Source: an uncultured Algimonas sp. (GTDB taxonomy: Bacteria; Pseudomonadota; Alphaproteobacteria; Caulobacterales; Maricaulaceae). From it: a stretch of DNA of 64,000 bases. Shown here piece after piece: positions 53,299-62,139 of this stretch (position 1 is the stretch's first letter; every line of letters begins with the position of its first letter). The stretch is taken from positions 1 through 64,000 of the forward strand of contig NZ_CANMJB010000003.1 in NCBI RefSeq assembly GCF_947498175.1. Direction: 5' to 3'. Under the pieces are notes generated by a model, which did no database searches, was not told the origin of the DNA, and was given only the letters and a program-made list of their open reading frames with translations. The position numbers were made by a program, and so were the translations under genes.

Positions 53299-54114
53299 CT
53301 AGGTCACCCGCTCCTTCAACAGCGGAAAGATCGTCTCGTTCGCGCAAATGATGTCGCCGTCCAGCGGGTCGCCGCCGGACAGGCTTTCGACCTGTAGTCC
53401 CGCTTCTCGCGCGATCACGATCCCGGCGGCCACATCCCACGGTGTAAGGCCGCGTTCCCAGAAGCCGTCGTAGCGCCCGGCCGCCGCCCAGGCCAGATCG
53501 AGCGATGCCGCGCCGAAGCGGCGCACGCCGGCGGACGTTCCCATGACCTGATGCAGTTCCTTGAGGAATTTGGCATGGCCCGGCCGGCCCTTGAACGGAA
53601 CGCCCGTGGCGAAAATGCAGTCGGCGAAATCCGTCCGTCCGGAAGGCCGCAGGCGCCGGTCGCCGCCGCCGCGCGTGCCGTCATTGATGTAGGCGCCGCG
53701 ACCCTTTTCGGCGAACCACATATCGTCGGTGACGGGATTATAGACCATGCCCGCAACCAATTCGCGCGGGTCTCCGTCGATTTCGCGCTCCAGCGCGATG
53801 GAGATGGAGAAATGCGGGATGCCGTGCAGGAAGTTGGTCGTTCCATCGAGCGGATCGACAATGAAGCGGTGGGACTTGTCCGTGCCTTCGATCGCGCCCG
53901 CTTCCTCCATCAGGAAGCCGTAGCCGGGCCGGGCGCGGCTCAGTTCTTCGTGGATCGTCCGCTCCGCCTTGCGGTCGGCGCGCGACACGAAGTCCGCCGG
54001 ACCCTTGCGGCTGACCTGCAAGGTTTCGACCTCGCCGAAGTCGCGCAACAGGTTGCGCGACGCCTTGCGCGCCGCCGCCTGCATGACGCCCATGATCGCC
54101 GACATTCCGCTCAT
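53299..54114 (-). CDS. suhB: Inositol-1-monophosphatase family protein (SuhB-like)
   Basis: A 271-aa Mg2+-dependent phosphatase. FLMEEAGAIEG, IVDPLDGTTNFLHGIPHFSIS and GLTPWDVAAGIVIAREAGLQ carry the metal-binding residues. The usual alphaproteobacterial gene order has it close to rpmE and efp, as here. ATG 54114 gives the family start MSGMSAIMGVMQAAARKA. Confidence 0.92.
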   Translation of the reverse strand: MSGMSAIMGVMQAAARKASRNLLRDFGEVETLQVSRKGPADFVSRADRKAERTIHEELSRARPGYGFLMEEAGAIEGTDKSHRFIVDPLDGTTNFLHGIPHFSISIALEREIDGDPRELVAGMVYNPVTDDMWFAEKGRGAYINDGTRGGGDRRLRPSGRTDFADCIFATGVPFKGRPGHAKFLKELHQVMGTSAGVRRFGAASLDLAWAAAGRYDGFWERGLTPWDVAAGIVIAREAGLQVESLSGGDPLDGDIICANETIFPLLKERVT

Positions 54115-54218
54115 CGCGTTCGTTCCAATCCGTTTCCAGCTTCGAGAAAAGCCGGGCCTATAGCAGCGCCGCGAAAAAGCGCGAGCCGCTTCTTCACGCC
54201 TCGGCATCCGCCGACTGC

Positions 54219-54395
54219 CTATTTCTTCCTGTACCCCAGCCATCCGCCCGCGAATCCACCCAGCGGCGCAAGCGTCAGCAACAGGACGTTGCCCATGAAC
54301 CCGGCTTCCGCGTCGCGGAAGAATAGAAAGATGAATACGGCGATGATGACCCCGCCGAACGCGCCCGCCAGTGCGGTTTTCATTTTCTCGCTCAT
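54219..54395 (-). CDS. Tiny two-helix membrane protein (58 aa)
   Basis: It reads MSEKMKTALAGAFGGVIIA and ends GGWLGYRKK. Two hydrophobic segments are separated by a short FFRDAEAGFMG turn. It is one of three consecutive small membrane proteins between suhB and efp. The function is unknown. Confidence 0.5.
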   Translation of the reverse strand: MSEKMKTALAGAFGGVIIAVFIFLFFRDAEAGFMGNVLLLTLAPLGGFAGGWLGYRKK

Positions 54396-54419
54396 GACTG
54401 GAACCTCACGGCCAAGCGC

Positions 54420-54599
54420 TCACGACGCCCAAATCTTCGGCAGGACCAGCCGCACTAGGACGGCAACGACCAGCCCGGCCCCCGCCGCCCAGAGCCGCCC
54501 GACGCCGAACATGTATTCCAGACCAAACGCCACGATCACCAGAACGACGATCGGGATGAAGCGCAATATGGCGAGGCGGCGGCCGAGATTTTCAGTCAT
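54420..54599 (-). CDS. Tiny two-helix membrane protein (59 aa)
   Basis: It reads MTENLGRRLAILRFIPIVVL and ends RLVLPKIWAS. Two hydrophobic helices surround EYMFGVGRLW. It lies between the 58-aa and 72-aa genes on the same strand. No family is recognised, and expression is unproven. Confidence 0.5.
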   Translation of the reverse strand: MTENLGRRLAILRFIPIVVLVIVAFGLEYMFGVGRLWAAGAGLVVAVLVRLVLPKIWAS

Positions 54600-54600
54600 G

Positions 54601-54819
54601 CTATTCGGCCTTTTCCCTTTTTCTATTCTGATACCAATAAAGGAGCCCCATCATGAAAGCCCCGGACACGCCGCCCATAACGAGGGCGTGGGTCCAGTCG
54701 AGCGGGTCTCCGGATCGATGCGCATTGAAAAGCCCCACGGGGCCGGCATAGATGAGGCCGCCATAGATGAAGCCGCCATAGATGACGCCACTGAGAATGA
54801 AGGCCGAAAGCCAGCGCAT
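54601..54819 (-). CDS. Small membrane protein (72 aa)
   Basis: It starts [20 protein letters not shown] with a Gly/Tyr-rich helix (GGFIYGGLIYAG repeat) and a second helix ending LLYWYQNRKREKAE. ATG 54819 overlaps the efp stop (TGATG), so translation is probably coupled to efp. A TTG one codon earlier is possible. Function unknown. Confidence 0.58.
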   Translation of the reverse strand: MRWLSAFILSGVIYGGFIYGGLIYAGPVGLFNAHRSGDPLDWTHALVMGGVSGAFMMGLLYWYQNRKREKAE

Positions 54820-55385
54820 CAATCCGTTGCCCGCGTCACATAGGAGCCGTCTTCCGTATTGATGACCAGACGCTCGCCCGTGCCGACGAAGGGCGGCACG
54901 GCGGTGCGAACGCCGTTCGTCAGGATGGCGGGTTTGAAGCTGTTGGCCGCCGTCTGGCCCTTCACCACGGGTTCGGTCTCGGCGACTTCCAGCGTGACCT
55001 GGTCGGGCAGGGAGACGCCGATGGCCTTGTCCTCGAAGAACTCCACATTCACTTCCATGCCGTCGGACAGATAGACGGCGCGCTCGCCGATGAAATCGCG
55101 CTCCAGCATGATCTGCTCGTAGCTCTCCGAATTCATGAAAACCGCCATGTCGCCCTCGTCATACAGGTAGGTGTGCGGTTTCTGGTCCAGCCGGACGCGC
55201 TCCACCGTCTCGGCGGCGCGGAACCGTTCGTTGAGCTTTCGCCCGTCCATCAGGTTCTTCAGCTCCACCTGGTTGAACGCCCCGCCCTTGCCGGGTTTGA
55301 CATGGGACGTCTTCACCGCGACCCAGAGGCCGTCCTGGTGCTTGATGATGTTGCCGGGCTTGATCTCGTTGCCGTTCATTTTCAT
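54819..55385 (-). CDS. efp: Elongation factor P
   Basis: A 188-aa translation factor that rescues ribosomes stalled at polyproline. The three-domain EF-P is complete: [11 protein letters not shown], the loop KPGKGGAF with the lysine (about residue 33) that is modified in many bacteria, and the C-terminal [12 protein letters not shown]. No epmA/epmB/earP genes are in the window, so the modification state is unknown. Confidence 0.95.
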   Translation of the reverse strand: MKMNGNEIKPGNIIKHQDGLWVAVKTSHVKPGKGGAFNQVELKNLMDGRKLNERFRAAETVERVRLDQKPHTYLYDEGDMAVFMNSESYEQIMLERDFIGERAVYLSDGMEVNVEFFEDKAIGVSLPDQVTLEVAETEPVVKGQTAANSFKPAILTNGVRTAVPPFVGTGERLVINTEDGSYVTRATD

Positions 55386-55474
55386 GGCGGGGTCCTTTGG
55401 AAAGCGGCCCCCGTCGGGGACATGATGTCTTCAGGCGCGCCTAGCAGGCTCTCCGGCTCAGCGAAAGCGCAAGG

Positions 55475-55502
55475 GGAACCGGGCTGCAGCAAGAACCGTT
55501 GA
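55475..55502 (+). promoter_or_regulatory. EcfG-type general stress promoter GGAAC-N17-CGTTGA
   Basis: GGAAC lies at 55475-55479 and CGTTGA at 55497-55502, with a 17-bp spacer. The -10 overlaps the upstream candidate starts (TTG 55499, ATG 55502) of the helicase gene and so favours ATG 55541. Confidence 0.7.
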
Positions 55503-55540
55503 TGGCGAGGGTCGGCGCCGTACCCGCCCGAAGGACCATC

Positions 55541-57415
55541 ATGACCCAGACCGATCTGCCGCCCGCCTTGCGATCCCGTCCGCCTCGGCGCGGCGAGACG
55601 GTCGTGCATCTGGATTACGGCCTGTGCCGTTTGGGGCCGCACCGCCGGGTGGAGCTGTCGGACGGCGCGCTCGACACGGTCGAGCTGCGGTTTCGCGGCG
55701 GCGATACGCTCAATGTGCCGTTGAGCGACGCCGTCCGGATCTGGGCCTACGGGGCGAGCCTGCCCAAGAGCGGGCTCGATCCCATCGGCTCCAAGGACTG
55801 GAGCGAGCGCCAGGACGAACGCATGGCCGAACTCGGCCGCAGCCTGTCCGCCATCCTGCAAAAACGCCGGGCGCGGCTGGACAGTCCCGTAGGCGCCATC
55901 CCTGTGGATGCCGCCCTGCGCGAGCGGGCGGGTGAAGGGTTCGCCCACCCGCTGACCCCGGATCAGCTGTCGGCTCTGGACGATGTGCTGGAAGAAATGG
56001 GTGCGGCGACGGCCATGAACCGCATCATCGTCGGCGATGTGGGTTGCGGCAAGACGGAAGTCGCGGTGCGCGCCGCCTTGATCGTGGCCTTGTCCGGGCA
56101 GGCCGTGCGTTTTGTGGCGCCGACCCGCGTTCTCGCCCGGCAGCACTTCGAGACGGTGGCGCCGCGCACCGAAGCGCTGGGCCTGCGCTGCGCGCTTTGG
56201 TCGGGCGACCTGACCGACGCGCAGAAAGCGGACGCGAAAGCGCGCTTCGACGCCGGGCAGATCGATGTGCTGGTCGGCACGCACGGCCTGTTGTCGGACG
56301 GGTTCGATGCGTCCGCCTTTGCCCTGACGATCATCGACGAGGAACAGAAATTCGGCGCGAAGCTCAAGGCGGCCACGGACGGGCCGGGCCGTCGGCTGCG
56401 CCTGTCCGCCACGCCGATCCCGCGCACCCTGGCCGAAGCCCGGGTCGGACTGGCCGATATATCGCTGATCGAGACCTATCCTTCGGGGCGGGGCGCGACA
56501 GAAACGCGGAGCTGCGACGGCAGCGATTCGGCGGTCCGCGAGACCGTCGATGCGGAACTGTCCCGCGGAGGGCAGCTCATCGTGCTGTGCAGCCGGATCA
56601 AGGACTTGAAACCGGTGCGGCGGCGCCTGCGCGCCCTGTTTCCGGACGCGTCGGCGGCGACCGTCCATGGCCGCCGCAAGGCCAAGCGCAACCGCGCGGC
56701 CCTGCAAGATTTCCGGACGGGCGCGGTGGACATGCTGTTCGCGACATCCATGCTTGAGACCGGGATCGACGTGCCGTCGGCCAACACCATGCTGGTTTTC
56801 GACCCGCACCGTTTCGGATTGGCGCAGCTGCATCAGTTGCGCGGCCGGGTCGGTCGCGGCCAGCGCGATGCGCGGTTCGTGCTGGTCGGCGACCCGGACA
56901 AGCCCGATAGCAAGTCATTCGCCAAACGCGTGCGCGCCTTGGAACAGATGGACGAACGCGGCGACGGGCTGCGGCTGGCGCTGGCCGACAGCCTGCTGCG
57001 CGGCTCCGGCCGTCTGGACGACGACGAACAGAGCGGTCATGCATCGGCGCTGGGCCTGGAGATCTACGAATACCTTCTGGGGCTTGCCGCGGCCGATCCG
57101 CAAAGCGCGATGACGGATCTGCTGCGCGCCGTGCCGCGCGTGATCGCAGAGGAGGTGGATCTGTTCGGGAACGAACCCGATGTGGATCGCGTCCTCGCCG
57201 AATGCCGGGCGGCGCTCACGAACCCGGAACGTTTCCTCGTCCCGAAACCGGACCGCCCCTATCCTGCGATCCTTTCGGCCTGCCAGTCGCTGGAGGCGTG
57301 GAAGATCGCAGCGCACGCGGACGGTTTCACCTGCGCCCTGCCGGACGGAGCGGTGATGGACATCGCCGGTGATGTAAGTGCGCTCGTGAGGCGCGCATTG
57401 GAGGCGAAGCCGTAG
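55541..57415 (+). CDS. Shortened Mfd/RecG-like superfamily 2 translocase
   Basis: About 624 aa, roughly half the length of Mfd. The N-terminus resembles the Mfd/CarD RNA-polymerase-interacting domain (GETVVHLDYGLCRLGPHRR, about residues 18-37). Then comes a helicase pair: VGDVGCGKTEVAVR (Walker A), VAPTRVLARQH, DEEQKFGAKL (DEEQ box), LSATPIPRTLAEA, TSMLETGIDVPSANT and LAQLHQLRGRVGRGQRDA. The UvrA-binding UvrB-like domains of Mfd are absent. A modified C-terminal region follows. It may remove stalled RNA polymerase without recruiting excision repair. An EcfG-type promoter lies upstream. Confidence 0.85.
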   Translation: MTQTDLPPALRSRPPRRGETVVHLDYGLCRLGPHRRVELSDGALDTVELRFRGGDTLNVPLSDAVRIWAYGASLPKSGLDPIGSKDWSERQDERMAELGRSLSAILQKRRARLDSPVGAIPVDAALRERAGEGFAHPLTPDQLSALDDVLEEMGAATAMNRIIVGDVGCGKTEVAVRAALIVALSGQAVRFVAPTRVLARQHFETVAPRTEALGLRCALWSGDLTDAQKADAKARFDAGQIDVLVGTHGLLSDGFDASAFALTIIDEEQKFGAKLKAATDGPGRRLRLSATPIPRTLAEARVGLADISLIETYPSGRGATETRSCDGSDSAVRETVDAELSRGGQLIVLCSRIKDLKPVRRRLRALFPDASAATVHGRRKAKRNRAALQDFRTGAVDMLFATSMLETGIDVPSANTMLVFDPHRFGLAQLHQLRGRVGRGQRDARFVLVGDPDKPDSKSFAKRVRALEQMDERGDGLRLALADSLLRGSGRLDDDEQSGHASALGLEIYEYLLGLAAADPQSAMTDLLRAVPRVIAEEVDLFGNEPDVDRVLAECRAALTNPERFLVPKPDRPYPAILSACQSLEAWKIAAHADGFTCALPDGAVMDIAGDVSALVRRALEAKP

Positions 57416-57533
57416 GGTCCTGTCGGTCTCGGGCGCGGCATGCACGACCGGCTACAGGAACGCTTCCGCCGCGGCGACCGAGATGCAAGGTTTGGTATCC
57501 AGGCGTCGCCAGAGGCATGCGGGGCGGACGATG

Positions 57534-58181
57534 TCAGCTGATCCGGATGCCGTCCATCGCCTTTACGACGGTGACGCCGTCCGCATCCAGCAAGCCGGTG
57601 CGGTCCGGATCATATCCGATCACGTGCATCCCGGCCGCCAGGGCGCCTTCGATCCCGGTCGGGCTGTCCTCGATCACCACGCAATGGGACGGGTCGGCCT
57701 GCATCTGGCGGGCCGCGTGCAGGAACAGGTCCGGATGCGGCTTGGGACGCGCCACATCGACCGCGGAAAAGATCCGGCCTGCGAACACCTCCAACAGACC
57801 GGTCGCACCGAGGCTGATCGCCATTTTTTCGTGCCGGCCTTGAGAGGCGACGCAACTGTCCAGACCGGCGGCGTGGACGCGTCCGATCAGAGCTTTTATG
57901 CCCGGCACGGGCCGCAATTCGGTGCGCATCCGGTCTTCCTGCTCGCGGTGAAAAGCCGCTCGCCAGGCCGGATCGACCGCGCGTCCCAGCCTGCATTCGA
58001 TCACGGCGTGGACCTGCGCCATGGTCCGTCCCTTGAAGCGGCGGACCGATTCCGCGCCCTTCATCGGCCAGCCCAGCCGGGTGATGTGCTCGGCCATCAC
58101 CGCATTGGATATCGGCTCGGAATCGACCAGCACGCCGTCACAATCGAAAATGACGAGATCGGTCGTGCGGCGCTGGATCAT
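57534..58181 (-). CDS. HAD-superfamily phosphatase (phosphoglycolate/beta-phosphoglucomutase-like)
   Basis: A 215-aa HAD hydrolase. FDCDGVLVDSEP (nucleophile Asp, general acid), VASQGRHEKM (Ser/Thr-motif region), ARPKPHPDLFLHAA (Lys) and VVIEDSPTGIEGALAAGM (acidic motif) are all present. The small cap domain is inserted after motif I. The substrate is a small phosphorylated metabolite and cannot be specified. ATG 58181 chosen; the upstream extension to 58235 looks non-homologous. Confidence 0.88.
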   Translation of the reverse strand: MIQRRTTDLVIFDCDGVLVDSEPISNAVMAEHITRLGWPMKGAESVRRFKGRTMAQVHAVIECRLGRAVDPAWRAAFHREQEDRMRTELRPVPGIKALIGRVHAAGLDSCVASQGRHEKMAISLGATGLLEVFAGRIFSAVDVARPKPHPDLFLHAARQMQADPSHCVVIEDSPTGIEGALAAGMHVIGYDPDRTGLLDADGVTVVKAMDGIRIS

Positions 58182-58279
58182 GCGGCGTCCGATGGCATGA
58201 ACCCGGCAGGAACGGAAGCGCCCCGCCCGGTCCACGCATGGTTAACGCGGCTCTAACCCTTTTGCGGCGAAAGCGGGCC

Positions 58280-59626
58280 ATGGCGACCGCTTCCTACGCT
58301 TCGGGCTACAGCCCCGCCCAGTTGCAGCAGCGCGACCTCGCGCTGCGCGGTCTCGGCCGCGCGCTGGAGACGGCCGTCTGGGTGTTGGTCATCCTATTCT
58401 TTTCCGGGGCCGTCATCGGCCTGACCTTCGCTTCGGCCGAAGCGATGGATGCGGGCGAAAGCCCGTTTGCGCGGATGCTCTGGTATCCGGTCTATCTGAT
58501 CGTGGCGGGGTTTGCCGTGATGCGCCTGCCCCATCTGCTTCGGCTGGTGTCGCGCAACCCGTTGCTGGTCCTGTGCGTGCTGTGGATGGGAATCACGTTT
58601 TTCTGGTCGGTCGATCCCGGTGTGACCTTGCGCCGGTCGGTCGCGCTGATGATGACGACGCTGGCCGGAATCGCGTTCGCCGCGCGTTACGACTGGGGCG
58701 AGATGATACAGCGTCTGGGCGTCGCCGTGCTGATCCTCTGCCTGATCACCGTGGCCGTCGTCCTGCTCAACCCGGCGCGCGGCATCATGCAGGACATCCA
58801 TCCGGGCGCCTGGCGCGGGCCATGGGTGGAGAAGAACTATCTCGGCGGGCTGATGGCCAAAGGGTTTGCGATCTGCCTCTGCGCCTTCGCCATGCGTCCG
58901 GGGCGGGGTTGGCTCTGGCTCCCGACCGGGGGGCTATGCGTCGTCATCATGCTGCTTTCGACATCCAAGACCGCGCTGTTGGCGGCGATTGGCTGTTTCG
59001 GCCTGTTCCTGCTGGTGCGCCTGTTCCGCCGTCATCCCGTGCTGCGCCTGCCGCTGATCTGGGCGGTCGTGGCGGGCTTGGTCGGGTTGTCGTTGCTGCT
59101 GACCGTAGGGCTGGAATGGGCGCTGTCGCTGATCGGGCGTGACCCGACCCTGACCGGACGGACGGATATCTGGGCGTTGCTGTTCCGGGCGATCGAACAG
59201 CGTTACTGGCTCGGCTACGGCTACGGCACCTTCTGGGGCGATCCGTTGGGTCCGAGCTACGAGACCCGGACCGTGCTGCAATGGAACGTGCCGACCGCGC
59301 ATAATGGCTGGCTGGACGTCTGGCTGTCGGGCGGGGTGGTCATCGTGGGCCTGTTCGCGCTGATGACGGCGATCACGGCGATCAAAAGCCTGGTCCGCAT
59401 CAAGACGGGCGGGGTGGAAACCTATTGGCTTGTGCTGAGCCTGTTCTTCTTCCTGCTCTTCTCCCTGTCCGAATCCGCGATCCTGCAACAGAACAGCTTC
59501 AGCTGGTTTTTGTTCTCGGCGACGACGGCCAAGCTCTGGGCCGGCGATCCGGCCTGGTGGCGGCCGGGCTCGCGCGGGGAACGGCACGGCACGGTCGCCC
59601 GCCTCGGCATCCACCGCGGGGCGTAG
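58280..59626 (+). CDS. O-antigen ligase/polymerase-like membrane protein
   Basis: About 448 aa with roughly ten to twelve membrane helices. A large periplasmic loop (near residues 305-335) with TAHNGWLDVWLSGG is the Wzy/WaaL-type signature, with His in TAHN as the expected catalytic residue. GRTDIWALLFRAIEQRYWLGYGYG precedes it. It should polymerise or ligate lipid-linked glycans at the inner membrane. ATG 58238 is an alternative start. No glycan biosynthesis cluster adjoins it. Confidence 0.82.
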   Translation: MATASYASGYSPAQLQQRDLALRGLGRALETAVWVLVILFFSGAVIGLTFASAEAMDAGESPFARMLWYPVYLIVAGFAVMRLPHLLRLVSRNPLLVLCVLWMGITFFWSVDPGVTLRRSVALMMTTLAGIAFAARYDWGEMIQRLGVAVLILCLITVAVVLLNPARGIMQDIHPGAWRGPWVEKNYLGGLMAKGFAICLCAFAMRPGRGWLWLPTGGLCVVIMLLSTSKTALLAAIGCFGLFLLVRLFRRHPVLRLPLIWAVVAGLVGLSLLLTVGLEWALSLIGRDPTLTGRTDIWALLFRAIEQRYWLGYGYGTFWGDPLGPSYETRTVLQWNVPTAHNGWLDVWLSGGVVIVGLFALMTAITAIKSLVRIKTGGVETYWLVLSLFFFLLFSLSESAILQQNSFSWFLFSATTAKLWAGDPAWWRPGSRGERHGTVARLGIHRGA

Positions 59627-59698
59627 CGGCGCGACGCATATGCGCTATTCGAGGCCGCGGGCTGACGAGGGACGCGCGGTCATGATAGAGGCGACAAC

Positions 59699-60796
59699 AT
59701 GCAGACCCTCCTCGTCAATCGATCCGATCCCTCCGACGTCAGCCTCGTCACGCAGGACGCACCGCCGTTGGATGAGGGCGAGGTCCGGCTGAGCCTCGAC
59801 AGTTTCGCGCTGACCGCCAACAACGTCACCTACATGATCTTCGGCGACCAGATCGGCTATTGGCGCTATTTCGACCCGAAAGCCTATGGGTTCGGCGAAG
59901 ATCATCAGGGCCGCATGCCGGTCTGGGGGTTTGCGACCGTGAGTGAATCGCGCTGCGAAGCCGTGCCGTCCGGGACGGAAGTGTACGGCTTCTTCCCGGT
60001 TGCGGACGAACTGACCGTTCGGCCCGGCAAAATCACGCCTCAGGGATTCCAGGACGTGGCCGATCACCGCGTGGCGCTCCATCCCGTCTATAACAGCTAC
60101 AGCTATACGGCGACGGATCCGTCCTACGCGGTGCAGAAGGACATCCAGCCGGTCCTGCGCCCGCTGTTTCTGACCAGCTTCCTGATCGACGACTTCCTCG
60201 CATCCGGATCCTTTTTCGACGCGCAGCGCGTCGTGCTGACAAGCGCGTCGTCAAAGACGGCATTGGGGACGGCCTATTGCCTGAAACAAAGAGCCAGCGT
60301 CGAAGTGCTGGGCCTGACGTCGGCGCGCAACCGGGACTTCGTGGCCGGCACCGGATATTACGACACGGTCGTGACCTACGAAATGATCGAAGGGCTGGAC
60401 AAGGTGCCGACCGTGATCGTGGACATGGCCGGGAACGGCGCGCTGCTGTCGCGCCTCTACGCGCATTTGCGCGGCAATGTGAAATATGGCTGCGCGGTCG
60501 GCAAGTCTCATCATGACGGCGACGCCGCGCCCAGATCCGCCATCGAGAAGAGTGGGGGCGCTCCGATGACGATGTTCTTCGCGCCCGACTATGCCAAGTC
60601 GCGCATCGCCGAATGGGGCATGGCAGGCTTCACCGAACGCCTGTCGGAGCGCTGGATTCCCTTCCTGAACGATGCGGCCCAATGGATGGAGGTCGGCGCG
60701 CCGCGCAGGGCGGATGCGATGATGGCAGCCTATCGCGACCTGCTGGAGGGCGCGGTCGATCCCCGCCGGGCCTCGCTCTTCACCCTGAAAGGGTAA
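59699..60796 (+). CDS. DUF2855-family protein
   Basis: A 365-aa soluble protein with an MDR-like (quinone oxidoreductase-like) layout. Its features include LTANNVTYMIFGDQIGYWRY, PVWGFATV and a Rossmann-like ASSKTALGTAYCL segment. DUF2855 proteins occur with fatty-acid or CoA-ester genes, and here a dienoyl-CoA isomerase-like gene follows after 5 bp. The activity is unknown. It may be a dehydrogenase acting in lipid oxidation. Confidence 0.82.
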   Translation: MQTLLVNRSDPSDVSLVTQDAPPLDEGEVRLSLDSFALTANNVTYMIFGDQIGYWRYFDPKAYGFGEDHQGRMPVWGFATVSESRCEAVPSGTEVYGFFPVADELTVRPGKITPQGFQDVADHRVALHPVYNSYSYTATDPSYAVQKDIQPVLRPLFLTSFLIDDFLASGSFFDAQRVVLTSASSKTALGTAYCLKQRASVEVLGLTSARNRDFVAGTGYYDTVVTYEMIEGLDKVPTVIVDMAGNGALLSRLYAHLRGNVKYGCAVGKSHHDGDAAPRSAIEKSGGAPMTMFFAPDYAKSRIAEWGMAGFTERLSERWIPFLNDAAQWMEVGAPRRADAMMAAYRDLLEGAVDPRRASLFTLKG

Positions 60797-60801
60797 CTTC
60801 C

Positions 60802-61641
60802 ATGTCCTATGAATGTTTCGACATCTCGATCGAGGACCGGATCGCCCATATCCGTCTTTCCCGCCCGGAAAAGCGCAACGCCATGAGCGAGAGCTTCTGG
60901 GCGGACCTGCCGAAGATCGTGCGCGATATCGACGATACCGCCAAGGCGCGCGTCATTGTCATCTCGGCCGACACGACGGATGAGAAGCCCATCTTCTCCG
61001 CCGGGATCGACGTCTCCATGTTCGCTTCCGGCGGTGTGGCGGGTCACGACAAGAACGCGCCCGGCTACGGGGCCGGCTTCTATCAGAACGTCCGGCGTCT
61101 GCAGGATAGTTTCAGCGCCTTGGAAGAGTGCCGCATTCCGGTCATCGCCGCCATCCATGGCGGGTGCATCGGCGGGGGCGTGGACCTGATCACGGCGTGC
61201 GACATCCGGCTCGGCTCGACCGATGCGTTCATAACCATCTACGAAATCAATGTCGGCATGACGGCCGATGTCGGCACGTTCCCACGCATCCTCAACCACA
61301 TGCCCGAAGGCGTGGTGCGCGAGCTGGCCTATACGGGGCGGCGCATGGGGGCGGAGGAGTGCGAACGGCGCGGACTATTCAACGCGACCTACGCGACCGA
61401 AGCCGAGCTGATGGATGCCGCCATGGCGATGGCGCGCGACATTGCGACCAAGCCGCCGCTCGCCGTCTATGGCTGCAAACGCATCATCACCTATTCGCGC
61501 AACCACGGCACGCAAGACACGCTGGACCGGATCGCGGTCTGGAACATGTCCATGCTCATCCCCTCGGAGATGATGGAAGCCATGGCCGCCAAGGGCGAGA
61601 AGCGCGACGGGACGTTCGCCGACCTGCCCAAGCGCAATTGA
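60802..61641 (+). CDS. Crotonase-family protein, dienoyl-CoA isomerase-like
   Basis: A 279-aa enoyl-CoA hydratase/isomerase. LSRPEKRNAMS and AIHGGCIGGGVDLITACD form the CoA and oxyanion regions. EINVGMTADVGTFPRILNHMP places Asp in the position used by delta3,5-delta2,4-dienoyl-CoA isomerases rather than the Glu of typical hydratases. It therefore probably helps degrade unsaturated fatty acids. It is co-transcribed with the DUF2855 gene. Confidence 0.88.
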   Translation: MSYECFDISIEDRIAHIRLSRPEKRNAMSESFWADLPKIVRDIDDTAKARVIVISADTTDEKPIFSAGIDVSMFASGGVAGHDKNAPGYGAGFYQNVRRLQDSFSALEECRIPVIAAIHGGCIGGGVDLITACDIRLGSTDAFITIYEINVGMTADVGTFPRILNHMPEGVVRELAYTGRRMGAEECERRGLFNATYATEAELMDAAMAMARDIATKPPLAVYGCKRIITYSRNHGTQDTLDRIAVWNMSMLIPSEMMEAMAAKGEKRDGTFADLPKRN

Positions 61642-61642
61642 G

Positions 61643-62137
61643 TCACCGGCGCGTATAGCGGAGCGTCGCGCCCGTATCGGCGTCCAACAGGGTGAGGTGC
61701 GTCTCGTCCAGGTCTTCCACGATCAGCCGCCCGGGCGGGCTGGCACGGTAGGCCTCTTCCAGAGCGCGGGCGACCGCCTCGCTCTCCGGCGTCGCCGTCT
61801 TCGGACTGACCCGGACGTCGCGCAAGGTACGGGTCAACACGGTTTCTTCCAGCGTCCAGGTGACGTCGGCCGCGATGCCGAAAGTCTGCGGTGCAGTGCC
61901 CGGCTGGGTCAGGGTCATGTCCGCTTCGAAATCAGACAGGCCATCAGGCGCGTAGGTCACGACGGCGTTTTCGACGACCAGTGCCGCGTCGGTCTGCGCC
62001 GCACCGTCCTGCACCCAGGTGCCGATCAGCCCGTCCTGGTCCGGTCCGACCGACCCGTTGCAGGCCGCCAGAACAGTCAGCCCCAGCCCGGCAACCAGCC
62101 CGATGATCGCCCCGCGAATCGTCTTCGGTATCGGCAT
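61643..62137 (-). CDS. Lipoprotein of unknown function
   Basis: A 164-aa lipoprotein. The signal is followed by lipobox VLAAC (Cys near 26), then a beta-rich domain that begins LIGTWVQDG and ends LLDADTGATLRYTRR, resembling small lipocalin-like stress or membrane-binding lipoproteins. ATG 62137 has GGGGAG upstream; GTG 62143 is two codons earlier. It follows the frameshifted methyltransferase gene at once. Confidence 0.65.
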   Translation of the reverse strand: MPIPKTIRGAIIGLVAGLGLTVLAACNGSVGPDQDGLIGTWVQDGAAQTDAALVVENAVVTYAPDGLSDFEADMTLTQPGTAPQTFGIAADVTWTLEETVLTRTLRDVRVSPKTATPESEAVARALEEAYRASPPGRLIVEDLDETHLTLLDADTGATLRYTRR

Positions 62138-62139
62138 TT

